From contig NZ_LS974202.1 of the NCBI RefSeq assembly GCF_900157305.1, positions 558,001 through 622,000 on the forward strand: a DNA stretch of 64,000 nucleotides, written 5' to 3'. The position numbers were made by a program, and so were the translations under genes. The notes below the pieces were generated by a model that saw only the letters and a program-made list of their open reading frames with translations, searched no databases and was not told the DNA's origin. How positions within the stretch are numbered: the stretch's first letter is position 1; every line of letters starts with the position of its first letter. Source of the stretch: Mesotoga infera (GTDB lineage Bacteria > Thermotogota > Thermotogae > Petrotogales > Kosmotogaceae). Positions 18,031 through 27,217 of the stretch are shown piece after piece.

Positions 18031-18102
18031 TCGCCTGTATAATCGCGGGAATATGGCCCGCGAGTCTCTACCGGCAACCGTAAATTGCCTGGCTACAGGT
18101 GA
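18031..18102 (+). promoter_or_regulatory. Purine (guanine-class) riboswitch aptamer, copy 1 of 2
   Basis: P1 is 18031-18038 with 18095-18102 (8 bp); P2 is CGCGGG 18044-18049 with CCCGCG 18057-18062 around the loop AATATGG; P3 begins at 18072 with L3 CCGTAAA. The J1/2 segment TATAAT, the J2/3 segment TCTCTACC and the kissing loops match the purine family. The base at the position 74 equivalent (18093) is C and that at 51 (18069) is T, which by established rules means guanine/hypoxanthine rather than adenine. One extra T sits between P3 and J3/1. A possible extended -10 (TGGTAGTAT, 17995-18003) lies just upstream. Confidence 0.93.
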
Positions 18103-18120
18103 CTTTTCGTTTTTATAACC

Positions 18121-18156
18121 GAACGAGAGTTGCCTGAGGCTCTCGTTTTTATTTTT
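18121..18156 (+). terminator. Terminator of riboswitch copy 1
   Basis: ACGAGAG (18123-18129) pairs with CTCTCGT (18140-18146), followed by TTTTT ATTTTT. It lies 20 nt after aptamer 1, the standard place for a purine riboswitch transcription terminator. The antiterminator pairing is not obvious to me. Confidence 0.88.
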
Positions 18157-18228
18157 CACCTGTATAATCGCGGGAATATGGCCCGCGAGTCTCTACCGGC
18201 AACCGTAAAATTGCCTGGCTATGGGTGA
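18156..18228 (+). promoter_or_regulatory. Purine (guanine-class) riboswitch aptamer, copy 2 of 2
   Basis: Nearly identical to copy 1 over about 60 nt from P1 through J3/1. It differs by one extra A in L3 (CCGTAAAA) and in the 3' strand of P1 (ATGGGTGAG), which pairs with more G-U wobbles at the ligand-proximal end. P2 is 18169-18174 with 18182-18187; the specificity base C is at 18219 and T at 18194. It starts only 54 nt after copy 1, directly behind the first terminator. Confidence 0.93.
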
Positions 18229-18243
18229 GTCCTGTGATTTAAC

Positions 18244-18271
18244 GACCCCGCGGGCTCGCCTTTGCGGGGTC
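18244..18271 (+). promoter_or_regulatory. GC-rich hairpin after riboswitch copy 2 (expression platform)
   Basis: GACCCCGC (18244-18251) pairs with GCGGGGTC (18264-18271) across a 12-nt loop. It ends 10 nt before the purE Shine-Dalgarno GGAGG (18282-18286). There is no U-tract, so it may be a weak or pausing terminator, or act on translation; copy 1 by contrast has a canonical terminator. Confidence 0.65.
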
Positions 18272-18292
18272 AGTCTATTGTGGAGGTTTTCA

Positions 18293-18793
18293 ATGGCTTT
18301 AGTGGCTGTGGTTATGGGGAGCAAGTCCGACCTCCCCGTGGCCCGAAGATGTACCGAAACACTCGAAAGACTTTCCGTTGGTTTTGAATTGAGAATCATG
18401 TCCGCGCATCGCACACCTTCTTTTGTAATGGAATACGCACTCTCGGTGAGGGAAAAAGGAATAGATGTGATAGTGGCCATAGCAGGGAAGGCGGCTCATC
18501 TGGCCGGTGTGATCGCCGCCTGCACATGCCTGCCGGTAATAGGCCTTCCGGTCAAATCCTCCACGCTCGATGGGTTGGATTCGCTGCTATCCACAGTTCA
18601 GATGCCTAAAGGTGTGCCGGTGGCCACGGTGGCGATCGATGGTGCCGAGAACGCAGCGCTCCTGGCTGCCAGGATACTGTCCATAAAATACCCGCAAGTG
18701 AGGGAAAGACTGGAATCGTATATTCGGCAAATGCGAGAGGAAGTCTTGAATAGCGACGAAGAGTTACGTTCGAATACAGAGGGAGGGATTTGA
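18293..18793 (+). CDS. purE: PurE, phosphoribosylaminoimidazole carboxylase / N5-CAIR mutase
   Basis: Start ATG 18293 with GGAGG upstream. 166 residues: GSKSDL, SAHRTP (catalytic His), and GLPVKSSTLDGLDSLLSTVQMP match class I PurE, and the short VAIDGAENAALL region resembles the T. maritima enzyme. However, the active-site loop usually written AGGAAHLPG reads AGKAAHLAG here. It makes CAIR, either from N5-CAIR (class I, needing PurK) or from AIR and CO2. No purK is in the operon or window. First gene behind the tandem riboswitch; 1 bp before purC. Confidence 0.95.
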   Translation: MALVAVVMGSKSDLPVARRCTETLERLSVGFELRIMSAHRTPSFVMEYALSVREKGIDVIVAIAGKAAHLAGVIAACTCLPVIGLPVKSSTLDGLDSLLSTVQMPKGVPVATVAIDGAENAALLAARILSIKYPQVRERLESYIRQMREEVLNSDEELRSNTEGGI

Positions 18794-18794
18794 G

Positions 18795-19511
18795 TTGATA
18801 GCGAGAGATCTGCTTTACGAGGGAAAGGCCAAGAAGGTCTTCCTGACAGACAGGGACGACAGATACCTTATAAGGTACAAGGATGACGCAACGGCCTTCA
18901 ATGGAGAGAAAAAGGGCAGCATCATCGGAAAGGGCGCCATTAACAACACCATGTCGGCCTACTTTTTCCAGCTACTTCAGAGCGAAGGTGTGGAGAGCCA
19001 TTTTGTGGAACAGACGAGTTCGACCGAGATGGTTGTCAGAAGGGTGGAGATAATCCCGCTCGAGGTTATAGTGAGAAACATCGCCGCCGGTTCTATGTCC
19101 GCAAGACTGGGAATTGCCGAAGGAACGCAACTCGCCAGGCCGGTCGTCGAGTTCTCCTACAAGAGGGACGATCTGGGCGATCCGCTGGTCAACGACGACC
19201 ATATCCTGGCACTAGGCCTTGCAGATGAAGAAGAACTCGCCAAGTTGAGAGAGATGGCGTTGAGGGTGAATACGATACTTAGGGAGTATTTATCGAAAGC
19301 CGGAATAACACTGGTGGATTTCAAACTGGAGTTCGGCAGGCTGGATAACGGGGAGATCCTGCTGGCCGACGAGATCAGTCCCGATACTTGCCGGTTCTGG
19401 GATAGCGAGACGGGAGAGAAGATGGATAAGGATCGTTTCAGGAGGGATCTGGGAAACATCGAGGAAGGTTACAGGAAGGCTTTGAAAAGAGTCCTCGGAG
19501 GTGGAAAATGA
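18795..19511 (+). CDS. purC: SAICAR synthetase PurC
   Basis: 238 residues from TTG 18795 with GGGAGGG upstream. The SAICAR synthetase pattern is clear: [50 protein letters not shown] and [12 protein letters not shown]. It joins CAIR and aspartate with ATP. The stop overlaps purS by 4 bp. Confidence 0.97.
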   Translation: MIARDLLYEGKAKKVFLTDRDDRYLIRYKDDATAFNGEKKGSIIGKGAINNTMSAYFFQLLQSEGVESHFVEQTSSTEMVVRRVEIIPLEVIVRNIAAGSMSARLGIAEGTQLARPVVEFSYKRDDLGDPLVNDDHILALGLADEEELAKLREMALRVNTILREYLSKAGITLVDFKLEFGRLDNGEILLADEISPDTCRFWDSETGEKMDKDRFRRDLGNIEEGYRKALKRVLGGGK

Positions 19512-19753
19512 AGGCAACCGTCTATGTAACTCTCAAAAACGGCATCGCCGATCCACAGGGGCTGGCGGTGAGGAACGCACTCGATTCAATGGGTTTCGAC
19601 GGGGTGAAGAGAGTGCGAATAGGCAAAATAATAGAGATAGAGCTGGAAGATGGCTGTCCGGACGGTTCAAAAGTAGAAGAAATGTGTCGTTCCCTTCTGG
19701 CCAATACGGTCATGGAGGATTTTACCTTCGAAATGAGCGGCGAGAAAAGATGA
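19508..19753 (+). CDS. purS: PurS, FGAM synthase small subunit
   Basis: 81 residues ([39 protein letters not shown]), the typical small PurS that bridges PurL and PurQ in the three-part FGAM synthetase. It has 4-bp overlaps with both purC and purQ, so all three subunits are translated together. Confidence 0.97.
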   Translation: MKATVYVTLKNGIADPQGLAVRNALDSMGFDGVKRVRIGKIIEIELEDGCPDGSKVEEMCRSLLANTVMEDFTFEMSGEKR

Positions 19754-20466
19754 AGGTGGCCATCGTGGTATTTCCGGGGTCAAACTGCGATCTCGATGCT
19801 TATCAAGCCATCTTAGAGAGCGGAGAAGAGGCAAGTTACGTGTGGCATATGGAAAAGAGCCTCGAAGGTTTCGACGCGGTAATACTTCCGGGAGGCTTTT
19901 CCTACGGCGACTACCTCAGATGCGGCGCGATAGCCCGTTTCTCGCCCATCATGGCGTCCGTCAGGAAGATGGCCGAAAATGGAAGGCCCGTTCTTGGTAT
20001 CTGCAACGGTTTCCAGATACTGACTGAGGCCGGTCTCCTGCCGGGAGTTTTACTCAGGAACAGGGATCTAAAATTTATCTGCAAGAACGTCTATTTGAGG
20101 GTCGAATCGACCATGAGCCCTTTCACGAAGGCATTAGAAAGCGGAAGTGTTCTCAAGATACCGATCGCTCACGGGGACGGAAACTACTTCGTCGATGGAG
20201 AAACACTCCGCAGCCTCGAAGAGAACGGCCAGGTGATCTTCCGCTACTGCTCCGCCGACGGGGAAGTCTCCCCACAGTTCAACCCCAACGGATCGATCTC
20301 GAACATTGCCGGGGTCTCCAACGCACGGGGAAATGTTCTGGGAATGATGCCACACCCGGAGAGAGTCTGCGCGGAGATCACGGGAGGCACCGACGGGCTC
20401 CTTCTCTTCAAGTCAATGATCTCTTTCCTGAAGGGGGGTATGGCCGGTGAGCTCGTCAACTCTTGA
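19750..20466 (+). CDS. purQ: PurQ, FGAM synthase glutaminase subunit
   Basis: The true start is ATG 19750, overlapping the purS stop (ATGA); 238 residues. Class I glutamine amidotransferase: FPGSNCD, nucleophile Cys in GICNGFQ, and the His-Glu pair in PHPER. It supplies ammonia from glutamine to PurL. It overlaps purL by 20 bp. Confidence 0.97.
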   Translation: MKVAIVVFPGSNCDLDAYQAILESGEEASYVWHMEKSLEGFDAVILPGGFSYGDYLRCGAIARFSPIMASVRKMAENGRPVLGICNGFQILTEAGLLPGVLLRNRDLKFICKNVYLRVESTMSPFTKALESGSVLKIPIAHGDGNYFVDGETLRSLEENGQVIFRYCSADGEVSPQFNPNGSISNIAGVSNARGNVLGMMPHPERVCAEITGGTDGLLLFKSMISFLKGGMAGELVNS

Positions 20467-22651
20467 TTACTCGCCGTTGGGTCTCAGCCATTCTGAGTTC
20501 GATCTGATTTGCGAGAAGCTCGGTAGGGAGCCGAATCCACTTGAACTGGCCATGTTCGGGGTGATGTGGTCCGAGCATTGCAGTTACAAAAACTCAAAAG
20601 CTCTACTCAAAACGCTTCCGACAGGCGGCAGCTCTATCCTTCAGGGTCCAGGCGAGAACGCCGGGATTGTCGATATCGGTGAGGGGTTGGCTGTAGTGAT
20701 GAAAGTCGAAAGCCACAACCACCCTTCGGCCGTCGAGCCCTACCAGGGCGCTGCAACCGGCGTCGGTGGAATCATAAGAGATATCTTCACCATGGGGGCA
20801 AGACCGATCGCTCTGCTAAATTCGTTGAGGTTCGGCGAGCTGGATAAGGCCAGGACCAGGTATCTCTTCGAGAACGTGGTGAAGGGTATAGGAGATTACG
20901 GCAACTGTATGGGGATACCGACCGTGGCCGGAGAGATCTACTTTGACGATCACTATACGGGCAACCCCCTGGTCAACGCGATGTGCGTGGGAATAATGAG
21001 GCACGAAGAGGTCAAGTACGCCAGGGCAAAAGGAATCGGCAACCCTGTAATGCTCGTGGGGGCAACCACCGGGCGCGATGGCATGGGTGGGGCGGCCTTC
21101 GCCTCTGTCGAGCTGACCGAGCAGTCTCTGGAGAGGAAATCGGCCGTTCAGGTCGGAGATCCCTTCATGGAGAAGCTTCTTCTGGAAGCCTGTATAGAAC
21201 TCTTCAAGACCGATGCCGTGGTCGCAATTCAGGACCTCGGCGCGGCCGGGTTGACCTCTTCGTGCTGTGAGATGGCCAGCCGCGGGAAGAGCGGAATATG
21301 GATAGAACTATCTTGTATTCCGCTAAGAGAAGAGGCCATGACACCGGTAGAAATAATGCTCTCGGAGTCTCAGGAGAGGATGCTGGTCGTCGTGAAACGG
21401 GGAAGAGAGAAGGAGGTTGGGGCGATCTTCGAGAAATGGGGACTCAGCGGAACGGTGATAGGAGAGGTGACAGATGACGGACTCCTCACCGTACTGGAGA
21501 GAGGAAAAGTCGTTGCCTCGCTGCCTGCGAGACTGCTGGCCGACGACGCCCCTGTTTATACGAGAGAGTCAACCAGGCCGGCCTATCTGGAGAGTGTTGG
21601 ACGTTTCGATCTACTCGAAAGTGAAGATATGAATATTGAGGAGACGCTGATCGCGCTCCTGCAAAGACCGACGATAGCCGGTAAAGAATGGGTTTACAGT
21701 CAGTACGACCATATGGTGAGGACAAGTACGGTGACGGGGCCGGGAAGCGATGCGGCCGTAATACGCATTAGGGGTACAAACAGAGCGATAGCCCTCACGA
21801 TAGATGGTAACGGTTCTTACTGTTATCTCGATCCATTCATGGGGGCTGCGATAGCAGTCGCTGAAGCCGCACGAAACCTGGTCTGTTCGGGTGCCAGGCC
21901 GCTTGCGATAACCGACGGTCTGAACTTCGGAAACCCTGAAAAGAGAGAGATCTACTGGCAGTTCAAAGAGACGATCGCCGGTCTGACCGCTGCATGCGAT
22001 GTTCTGGAGACACCGGTAATAAGCGGAAACGTTTCCTTCTACAACGAAACCGAAACCGGGGCTATATTCCCCACTCCCATCGTTGGAATGGTGGGTGTGA
22101 TAGAGGACATTTCGAAGGTGACGGGGAGCTTTTTTATCAACGAGGGCGACGTGATACTCCTCCTCGGCGAGAATACCAATGAACTGGGCGGTAGCGAATA
22201 TCTCAGAATGCTCACAGGTAGAACGATCGGAGAGTGTCCCACGATAGATCTCGAAAGGGAGAAGAGGGTTCAAAGGCTCTGTCTTGAAGCCATAGGAAGA
22301 AGGCTACTCGACTCGGCCCACGATTGCAGCGAGGGTGGACTGGCCGTTGCACTTTCAGAATGCTGTTTTGGAAAAGGTCTCGGGGCGAAAATCGAACTTA
22401 ACGATACATTGCCGATCGATGCGCTTCTTTTCGGGGAGGCCCAGTCGAGGATCGTGGTCTCACTGAAGGAGTCGAAGCTCGACTCTCTCCTCGAGCTGGC
22501 CGGGGAGTTCGGCGTACCCGCTCGGATCCTGGGCAGGGTCGGCAGTAATGAGCTAAAGATAGATGTGTGGGGCAGGGAGGTCTTGTCCGCGACGGTTGGA
22601 GAGCTAGAAGCTCGCTGGAGGGGGGCGATCGAATGCGCGATGAGATCATGA
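20447..22651 (+). CDS. purL: PurL, FGAM synthase ATP-binding subunit (small type)
   Basis: 734 residues, the usual length of small PurL that needs PurS and PurQ. GTG start at 20447 preceded by AAGGGGGG within purQ. Motifs: [56 protein letters not shown], and the second half [20 protein letters not shown]. It converts FGAR to FGAM using ATP and ammonia. Confidence 0.97.
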   Translation: MSSSTLDYSPLGLSHSEFDLICEKLGREPNPLELAMFGVMWSEHCSYKNSKALLKTLPTGGSSILQGPGENAGIVDIGEGLAVVMKVESHNHPSAVEPYQGAATGVGGIIRDIFTMGARPIALLNSLRFGELDKARTRYLFENVVKGIGDYGNCMGIPTVAGEIYFDDHYTGNPLVNAMCVGIMRHEEVKYARAKGIGNPVMLVGATTGRDGMGGAAFASVELTEQSLERKSAVQVGDPFMEKLLLEACIELFKTDAVVAIQDLGAAGLTSSCCEMASRGKSGIWIELSCIPLREEAMTPVEIMLSESQERMLVVVKRGREKEVGAIFEKWGLSGTVIGEVTDDGLLTVLERGKVVASLPARLLADDAPVYTRESTRPAYLESVGRFDLLESEDMNIEETLIALLQRPTIAGKEWVYSQYDHMVRTSTVTGPGSDAAVIRIRGTNRAIALTIDGNGSYCYLDPFMGAAIAVAEAARNLVCSGARPLAITDGLNFGNPEKREIYWQFKETIAGLTAACDVLETPVISGNVSFYNETETGAIFPTPIVGMVGVIEDISKVTGSFFINEGDVILLLGENTNELGGSEYLRMLTGRTIGECPTIDLEREKRVQRLCLEAIGRRLLDSAHDCSEGGLAVALSECCFGKGLGAKIELNDTLPIDALLFGEAQSRIVVSLKESKLDSLLELAGEFGVPARILGRVGSNELKIDVWGREVLSATVGELEARWRGAIECAMRS

Positions 22652-24054
22652 GAGAGGAATTGAAGGAAGAATGCGGCGTTTTCGGTATAGTCTCTAGAGA
22701 GGGAAGGGCCTCCAGGACTACCTACTACGGGCTCTTCGCCCTTCAGCACAGGGGTCAGGAGAGTGCGGGAATAGCCGTATCGGAAGATGGAGACATACAT
22801 CTGCACAAAGCCATGGGTCTGGTAGGAGAAGTCTTCGACGACGCGAAGCTGGAAGAATTGAAGGGAGATCTCGCGGTCGGTCATGTCCGCTACTCCACCT
22901 CCGGGGACAGTAGTGTGATCAACGCACAGCCTCTCGTTTTCAAGACCAGGCAAGGAACGATTGCCCTCTGTCATAACGGCAACCTGGCCAACTCTTTGGC
23001 TCTGCGGGAAAGTCTGAAAGAAAAAGGGTCTATCTTCCAGACAACTGTAGATACAGAGGTAATCGCGGCGCTCCTGGCCGGCAGTTCCGACAGCGATCTG
23101 GTGATATCTATAAGGAGCGTGATGAAGGAACTGAAAGGCGCTTACGCTCTAATAATAATGACACGCGACAGGTTGATCGGTGTTAGAGATCCTCTGGGTA
23201 TAAGACCTTTGTGTATAGGAAGGAAAGAAAAAGATCTGATGCTCTCCTCTGAGAGTTGCGCCTTCGAAACTGTCGGGGGGAGCCTTCTGAGGGACGTAAT
23301 GCCCGGTGAAATCGTCGTGATCGACAGGTCGGGAATGAAGAGCTATCCTCCGGAAGAGAAGAACGAAGAGAAACTATGTATCTTCGAGTTCATATACTTC
23401 GGCAGGCCCGACAGCGTAATGAAGGGTCAGAGTCTTTACATGAGCCGAAAAAGGGCCGGAAAAATACTTTGCAGAGAGGTTCCGGCCGACGCCGACTTCG
23501 TCTGTTCCGTTCCCGATTCCGGTACGCCTTCGGCCATAGGCTTCTCCGAGGCCTCGGGAATACCTTTTCTCGAGGGGCTTGTGAAGAACAGGTACGTAGG
23601 CCGAACGTTCATAAAGCCTTCTCAAAATCAGAGAGAGATCGGAGTGGCGCTTAAGCTAAACGTACTGGAAGAAGTTGTGAGAGGGAAATCGATCGTTCTC
23701 GTTGACGATTCTATCGTCAGGGGAACTACCATAAAAAGACTTATCTCCAGACTCAGGGCATGCGGAGCGGGAAAGATACACCTGCGGATCAGCGCGCCGC
23801 CCGTCATGTGGCCCTGCTTTTTCGGAATAGACACTCCATCCAGGGACGAGCTCCTCGGGGCGCGCTTCTCTGTGGAGGAGATCGGACGACTGGTGGGAGC
23901 AGACAGCATCGGTTACCTAAGTCTGGAAGGACTAATAGAGGCCACTTCCAGTTCAGGCTTCTGCACAGGCTGCTTCTCGGGACAGTACCCGTTGGATATA
24001 GAGGGCGCCGACGGAAGGTACGCGTTGGATACCGCTCAGAAGGTGAGAACATGA
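22633..24054 (+). CDS. purF: PurF, amidophosphoribosyltransferase
   Basis: I start it at ATG 22633, 7 nt after a long GGAGGGGGG; ATG 22648 would overlap the purL stop but lacks a site. 473 residues with a short propeptide before the N-terminal nucleophile Cys (EECGVFGI), the glutaminase domain and the PRPP motif [12 protein letters not shown]. The four cysteines of the Bacillus-type [4Fe-4S] enzyme are present ([27 protein letters not shown]), so it is probably an Fe-S protein matured by propeptide removal. It catalyses the committed step of purine synthesis. Confidence 0.97.
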   Translation: MRDEIMREELKEECGVFGIVSREGRASRTTYYGLFALQHRGQESAGIAVSEDGDIHLHKAMGLVGEVFDDAKLEELKGDLAVGHVRYSTSGDSSVINAQPLVFKTRQGTIALCHNGNLANSLALRESLKEKGSIFQTTVDTEVIAALLAGSSDSDLVISIRSVMKELKGAYALIIMTRDRLIGVRDPLGIRPLCIGRKEKDLMLSSESCAFETVGGSLLRDVMPGEIVVIDRSGMKSYPPEEKNEEKLCIFEFIYFGRPDSVMKGQSLYMSRKRAGKILCREVPADADFVCSVPDSGTPSAIGFSEASGIPFLEGLVKNRYVGRTFIKPSQNQREIGVALKLNVLEEVVRGKSIVLVDDSIVRGTTIKRLISRLRACGAGKIHLRISAPPVMWPCFFGIDTPSRDELLGARFSVEEIGRLVGADSIGYLSLEGLIEATSSSGFCTGCFSGQYPLDIEGADGRYALDTAQKVRT

Positions 24055-25076
24055 GCGATTACAGGAGTTCCGGAGTCGATATAGACGCTGGGGACAGGGC
24101 CGTCGAGCTCATGAAGCGACACGTGGAAACTACCAGGACGCCCGGGGTGTTGGGAGGCATTGGCTCCTTCGGAGGACTATTCCGTCCTGATCTTGCCGGG
24201 ATGGAAGAACCCGTGCTGGTTTCGGGAACTGACGGAGTCGGCACTAAATTGAAACTGGCCTTCGCGATGGACATTCACGATAGCGTTGGAGTAGATTGCG
24301 TGGCCATGTGTGTCAACGACATAATTTCAATGGGTGCGACACCGCTGTTCTTTCTCGATTACATAGCTATCGGAAGGCTTGAACCCGGGAAGATCGAGAA
24401 AATCGTTAGCGGTGTATGCGAAGGATGCAGACAGGCCTCCAGCGCCCTTATCGGAGGAGAGACGGCCGAGATGCCCGGGCTGTATGCCGAAAGTGAATAC
24501 GACCTGGCCGGTTTTGCAGTAGGATTGGTAGATAGACAGGAGATTATCGACGGCTCGACGATAGAGAAAGGAGACATTCTCGTAGGATGGCCCTCTTCGG
24601 GCTTTCACTCCAACGGCTTTTCACTCGTTCGGAAGATCATCTCGGATGAAAAAATAGATCTTTACGAGACCATTCCAGGCTTCTCGAGACCGATAGGTCT
24701 CGAGCTGCTCACACCCACAAGAATATACGTCTCGCTCTTGGAAAGATTGAAAAAGCTCTGTAAACCAAAAGGGATCGCACACATCACCGGCGGGGGACTT
24801 CTAGAAAATCTTCCCAGGGTAATACCCGAAGGCCTTAAGTGCGAGATACACACCGACTCCTGGGAGGTGCCGCCTGTGATCGAGTTCATTGTCGAGAGGG
24901 GTGGCGTCGAAGTCAGGGAGGCCTACAGGACCTTCAACATGGGGATCGGCCTGGTTACCGCGTTCTCTCCCGACGATGCCGATACTGTCCTGCAAGGAAT
25001 GAAGGATGAAAAACCGGTTGAGATCGGTGTGGTGGTGGCCGGGGAGGGTGGTGTTACGCTTTGCCGAAGAGGATAG
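24051..25076 (+). CDS. purM: PurM, AIR synthetase
   Basis: 341 residues from ATG 24051 (ATGA overlap with purF). AIR synthetase features: YRSSGVDIDAGDRAV, GTDGVGTKLKLA, VDCVAMCVNDI, GGETAEMPG and VGWPSSGFHSNGFSL. It closes FGAM to AIR with ATP. It overlaps purN by 16 bp. Confidence 0.97.
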   Translation: MSDYRSSGVDIDAGDRAVELMKRHVETTRTPGVLGGIGSFGGLFRPDLAGMEEPVLVSGTDGVGTKLKLAFAMDIHDSVGVDCVAMCVNDIISMGATPLFFLDYIAIGRLEPGKIEKIVSGVCEGCRQASSALIGGETAEMPGLYAESEYDLAGFAVGLVDRQEIIDGSTIEKGDILVGWPSSGFHSNGFSLVRKIISDEKIDLYETIPGFSRPIGLELLTPTRIYVSLLERLKKLCKPKGIAHITGGGLLENLPRVIPEGLKCEIHTDSWEVPPVIEFIVERGGVEVREAYRTFNMGIGLVTAFSPDDADTVLQGMKDEKPVEIGVVVAGEGGVTLCRRG

Positions 25077-25714
25077 CCGTACTTGTATCCGGTAACGGGA
25101 GCAACCTTGAAAGATTGATCGAACTCTCCGTGTCAGGTTTCATAGATGGAGAGATATCGCTGGTAATCTCGAGCAACGAAAAGGCCTTCGCGCTTGAGAG
25201 AGCGAAGAGGCACTCTATACCCTCGCACGTAGTGCATTACGGCGGTCGATCTGGTGGCGATTACAGTGATGCGATCCTCCAGATCGTCGAGGATTGTCGA
25301 ATAGACCTGATCGTCCTCGCAGGGTTTCTTAAAATTCTCTCGGGAAATATCATCGAGCGCTTCAGGAACAGGATAATAAATCTGCACCCTTCTCTGATAC
25401 CCTCCTTCTGCGGAAAGGGAATGTACGGAGAGAAAGTTCACAGGGCGGTTATCGAGAGCGGAGTCAGGATAACCGGCGCAACGGTTCACTTCGTTGACGG
25501 AGGAACCGACACCGGTCCGATAATACTGCAGGAATCCGTTCCCGTCTTTTGCGACGATTCGGTCGAAAGTCTCTCCGGAAGGGTGGCTCAGGTCGAGCAC
25601 AGATTGCTTCCGAAGGCCGTCTCTCTCTTCTGCGAGAACAGGTTGACGGTCATGGGAAAGAGAGTTTTGATAACAGGAGGTTTCTATGAAGACAGCGTTG
25701 TTGAGCGTCTCTAA
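25061..25714 (+). CDS. purN: PurN, GAR transformylase (folate-dependent)
   Basis: 217 residues from TTG 25061 with GGGGAGGG 12 nt upstream. VSGNGSNLERLI, the catalytic Asn-His-Asp set (INLHPSLIPSF, GATVHFV, DTGPII) and the formyl-THF enzyme pattern are present. It is about 15 residues longer at the C-terminus than usual, running 29 bp into purH. It forms FGAR from GAR and 10-formyl-THF. Confidence 0.95.
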   Translation: MPKRIAVLVSGNGSNLERLIELSVSGFIDGEISLVISSNEKAFALERAKRHSIPSHVVHYGGRSGGDYSDAILQIVEDCRIDLIVLAGFLKILSGNIIERFRNRIINLHPSLIPSFCGKGMYGEKVHRAVIESGVRITGATVHFVDGGTDTGPIILQESVPVFCDDSVESLSGRVAQVEHRLLPKAVSLFCENRLTVMGKRVLITGGFYEDSVVERL

Positions 25715-27206
25715 CAAAGAAGGTATAGTCGATTTTGCGAAACAACTTTCGGATAGAGGTTTTCGGATACTCTCCAGTGGAGGCACACAGAGGGAGCTGG
25801 CCGCTTCGGGGGTAGAGGTTTTGGCCGTATCTGATCTGACCGGTTTCCCAGAGTGCTTTGACGGACGGGTGAAGACTCTCCATCCGGCCGTTCATGCCGG
25901 AATACTTGCCAAGAGAGAGTTGCCTGAACACATGAAGAAGCTGGCGCAACTTGGAATCGACACGATTGATCTCGTGGCCGTTAACCTTTACCCCTTCAAG
26001 GAGGCGATCTCCGGCAACGGCGCGACGCTGGAGGAGGCGATAGAAAATATAGATATAGGAGGTCCGGCCATGCTCCGTTCGGCCGCGAAGAATTATGGCG
26101 ATGTGATCGCACTGGTCGATCCGTCAGACTACACAGGCGTCATAAAGGAGCTCGATGCCGGCGGCCCTTCCAGAGCATTCAGACTGAAGCTGGCGGCGAA
26201 GGTCTTCAGGCACGTGGCCCACTACGATTCGATAATAGCATCTCATCTAAGTGGGCTGTGCGGGGAGAGTCTGACTGAAAAGATAAACATTACGATTGAG
26301 AAGGTCCAGGACCTCAGGTACGGCGAAAATCCCCACCAGAGGGCGGCTCTTTACCGCTATCCCTTGAGTTATCCACTCGGGGGATATGTTCAGATACAGG
26401 GAAAGGAACTCTCCTTCAACAACCTCACCGACGCGGGAGCGGCAATGGAACTTTTGAGAGAGTTCACCAGCAATACGGCCCTGATAACGTTGAAGCACAC
26501 CAATCCTTGCGGTGTAGGTCTGGCCGATACGACTTTAGAAGCCTGGAAAAAGGCGTATGGTTGTGATCGGGTATCCGTGTTCGGAGGCATAGTGGCGACC
26601 AACGGAACCGTGGATAGCGAGCTGGCAGGAGAGTTGAAAAACGTCTTTCTCGAGGTAATAATGGCGCCGGTCTTCACATCACGAGCGCTTGAGATACTTT
26701 CTACCAAAAAGAACATAAGAATCCTGAAGATCGATCCCGTTTTCAAGTGCAACGAGTACGATTTCAAGTCGATACCCGGTGGAATGGTTGTTCAGGGCAG
26801 AGATAACGCAATGCTGGGAGAAGGACTGAGAATCGTAACGGCAAAAAAACCCGACGAGAGGGAAATGGAAGATATGCTCTTCGCATGGAAGGTTGTGAAA
26901 CACGTCAAATCGAACGCCATAGTTCTGGCCAGGCAAGGCCAGACCCTTGGAATAGGACCGGGTCAGACCAGCAGAATCTGGGCTCTGGAGAATGCGATAA
27001 GACAATCGAATTACGATCTGAAGGGTGCCGTTATGGCGTCGGATGGTTTCTTTCCCTTCCAGGACTGTGTTGAAGCGGCCGCGAAGGCCGGGATAGGTGC
27101 CATCATCCAGCCCGGCGGATCGATCAAAGACGAAGACTCCATAGAGGCAGCCGACAGACTCGGGCTTTCATTGGTCTTCACTGGCATGCGTCACTTCAAG
27201 CATTGA
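25686..27206 (+). CDS. purH: PurH, bifunctional AICAR transformylase / IMP cyclohydrolase
   Basis: 506 residues, ATG with AGGAGG upstream. The N-terminal cyclohydrolase domain (VSNKEGIVDFAKQL, GRVKTLHPAVHAG) and C-terminal transformylase (DLRYGENPHQRAALY, TLKHTNPCGVG, IGPGQTSR) are both complete, so the last two steps to IMP are on one chain. Confidence 0.97.
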   Translation: MKTALLSVSNKEGIVDFAKQLSDRGFRILSSGGTQRELAASGVEVLAVSDLTGFPECFDGRVKTLHPAVHAGILAKRELPEHMKKLAQLGIDTIDLVAVNLYPFKEAISGNGATLEEAIENIDIGGPAMLRSAAKNYGDVIALVDPSDYTGVIKELDAGGPSRAFRLKLAAKVFRHVAHYDSIIASHLSGLCGESLTEKINITIEKVQDLRYGENPHQRAALYRYPLSYPLGGYVQIQGKELSFNNLTDAGAAMELLREFTSNTALITLKHTNPCGVGLADTTLEAWKKAYGCDRVSVFGGIVATNGTVDSELAGELKNVFLEVIMAPVFTSRALEILSTKKNIRILKIDPVFKCNEYDFKSIPGGMVVQGRDNAMLGEGLRIVTAKKPDEREMEDMLFAWKVVKHVKSNAIVLARQGQTLGIGPGQTSRIWALENAIRQSNYDLKGAVMASDGFFPFQDCVEAAAKAGIGAIIQPGGSIKDEDSIEAADRLGLSLVFTGMRHFKH

Positions 27207-27217
27207 GGACGAAAATC

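Noticed and set aside
18031-18228. Adenine specificity for the riboswitches
   Set aside because: The base after the J3/1 purine is C in both copies; adenine riboswitches have U.
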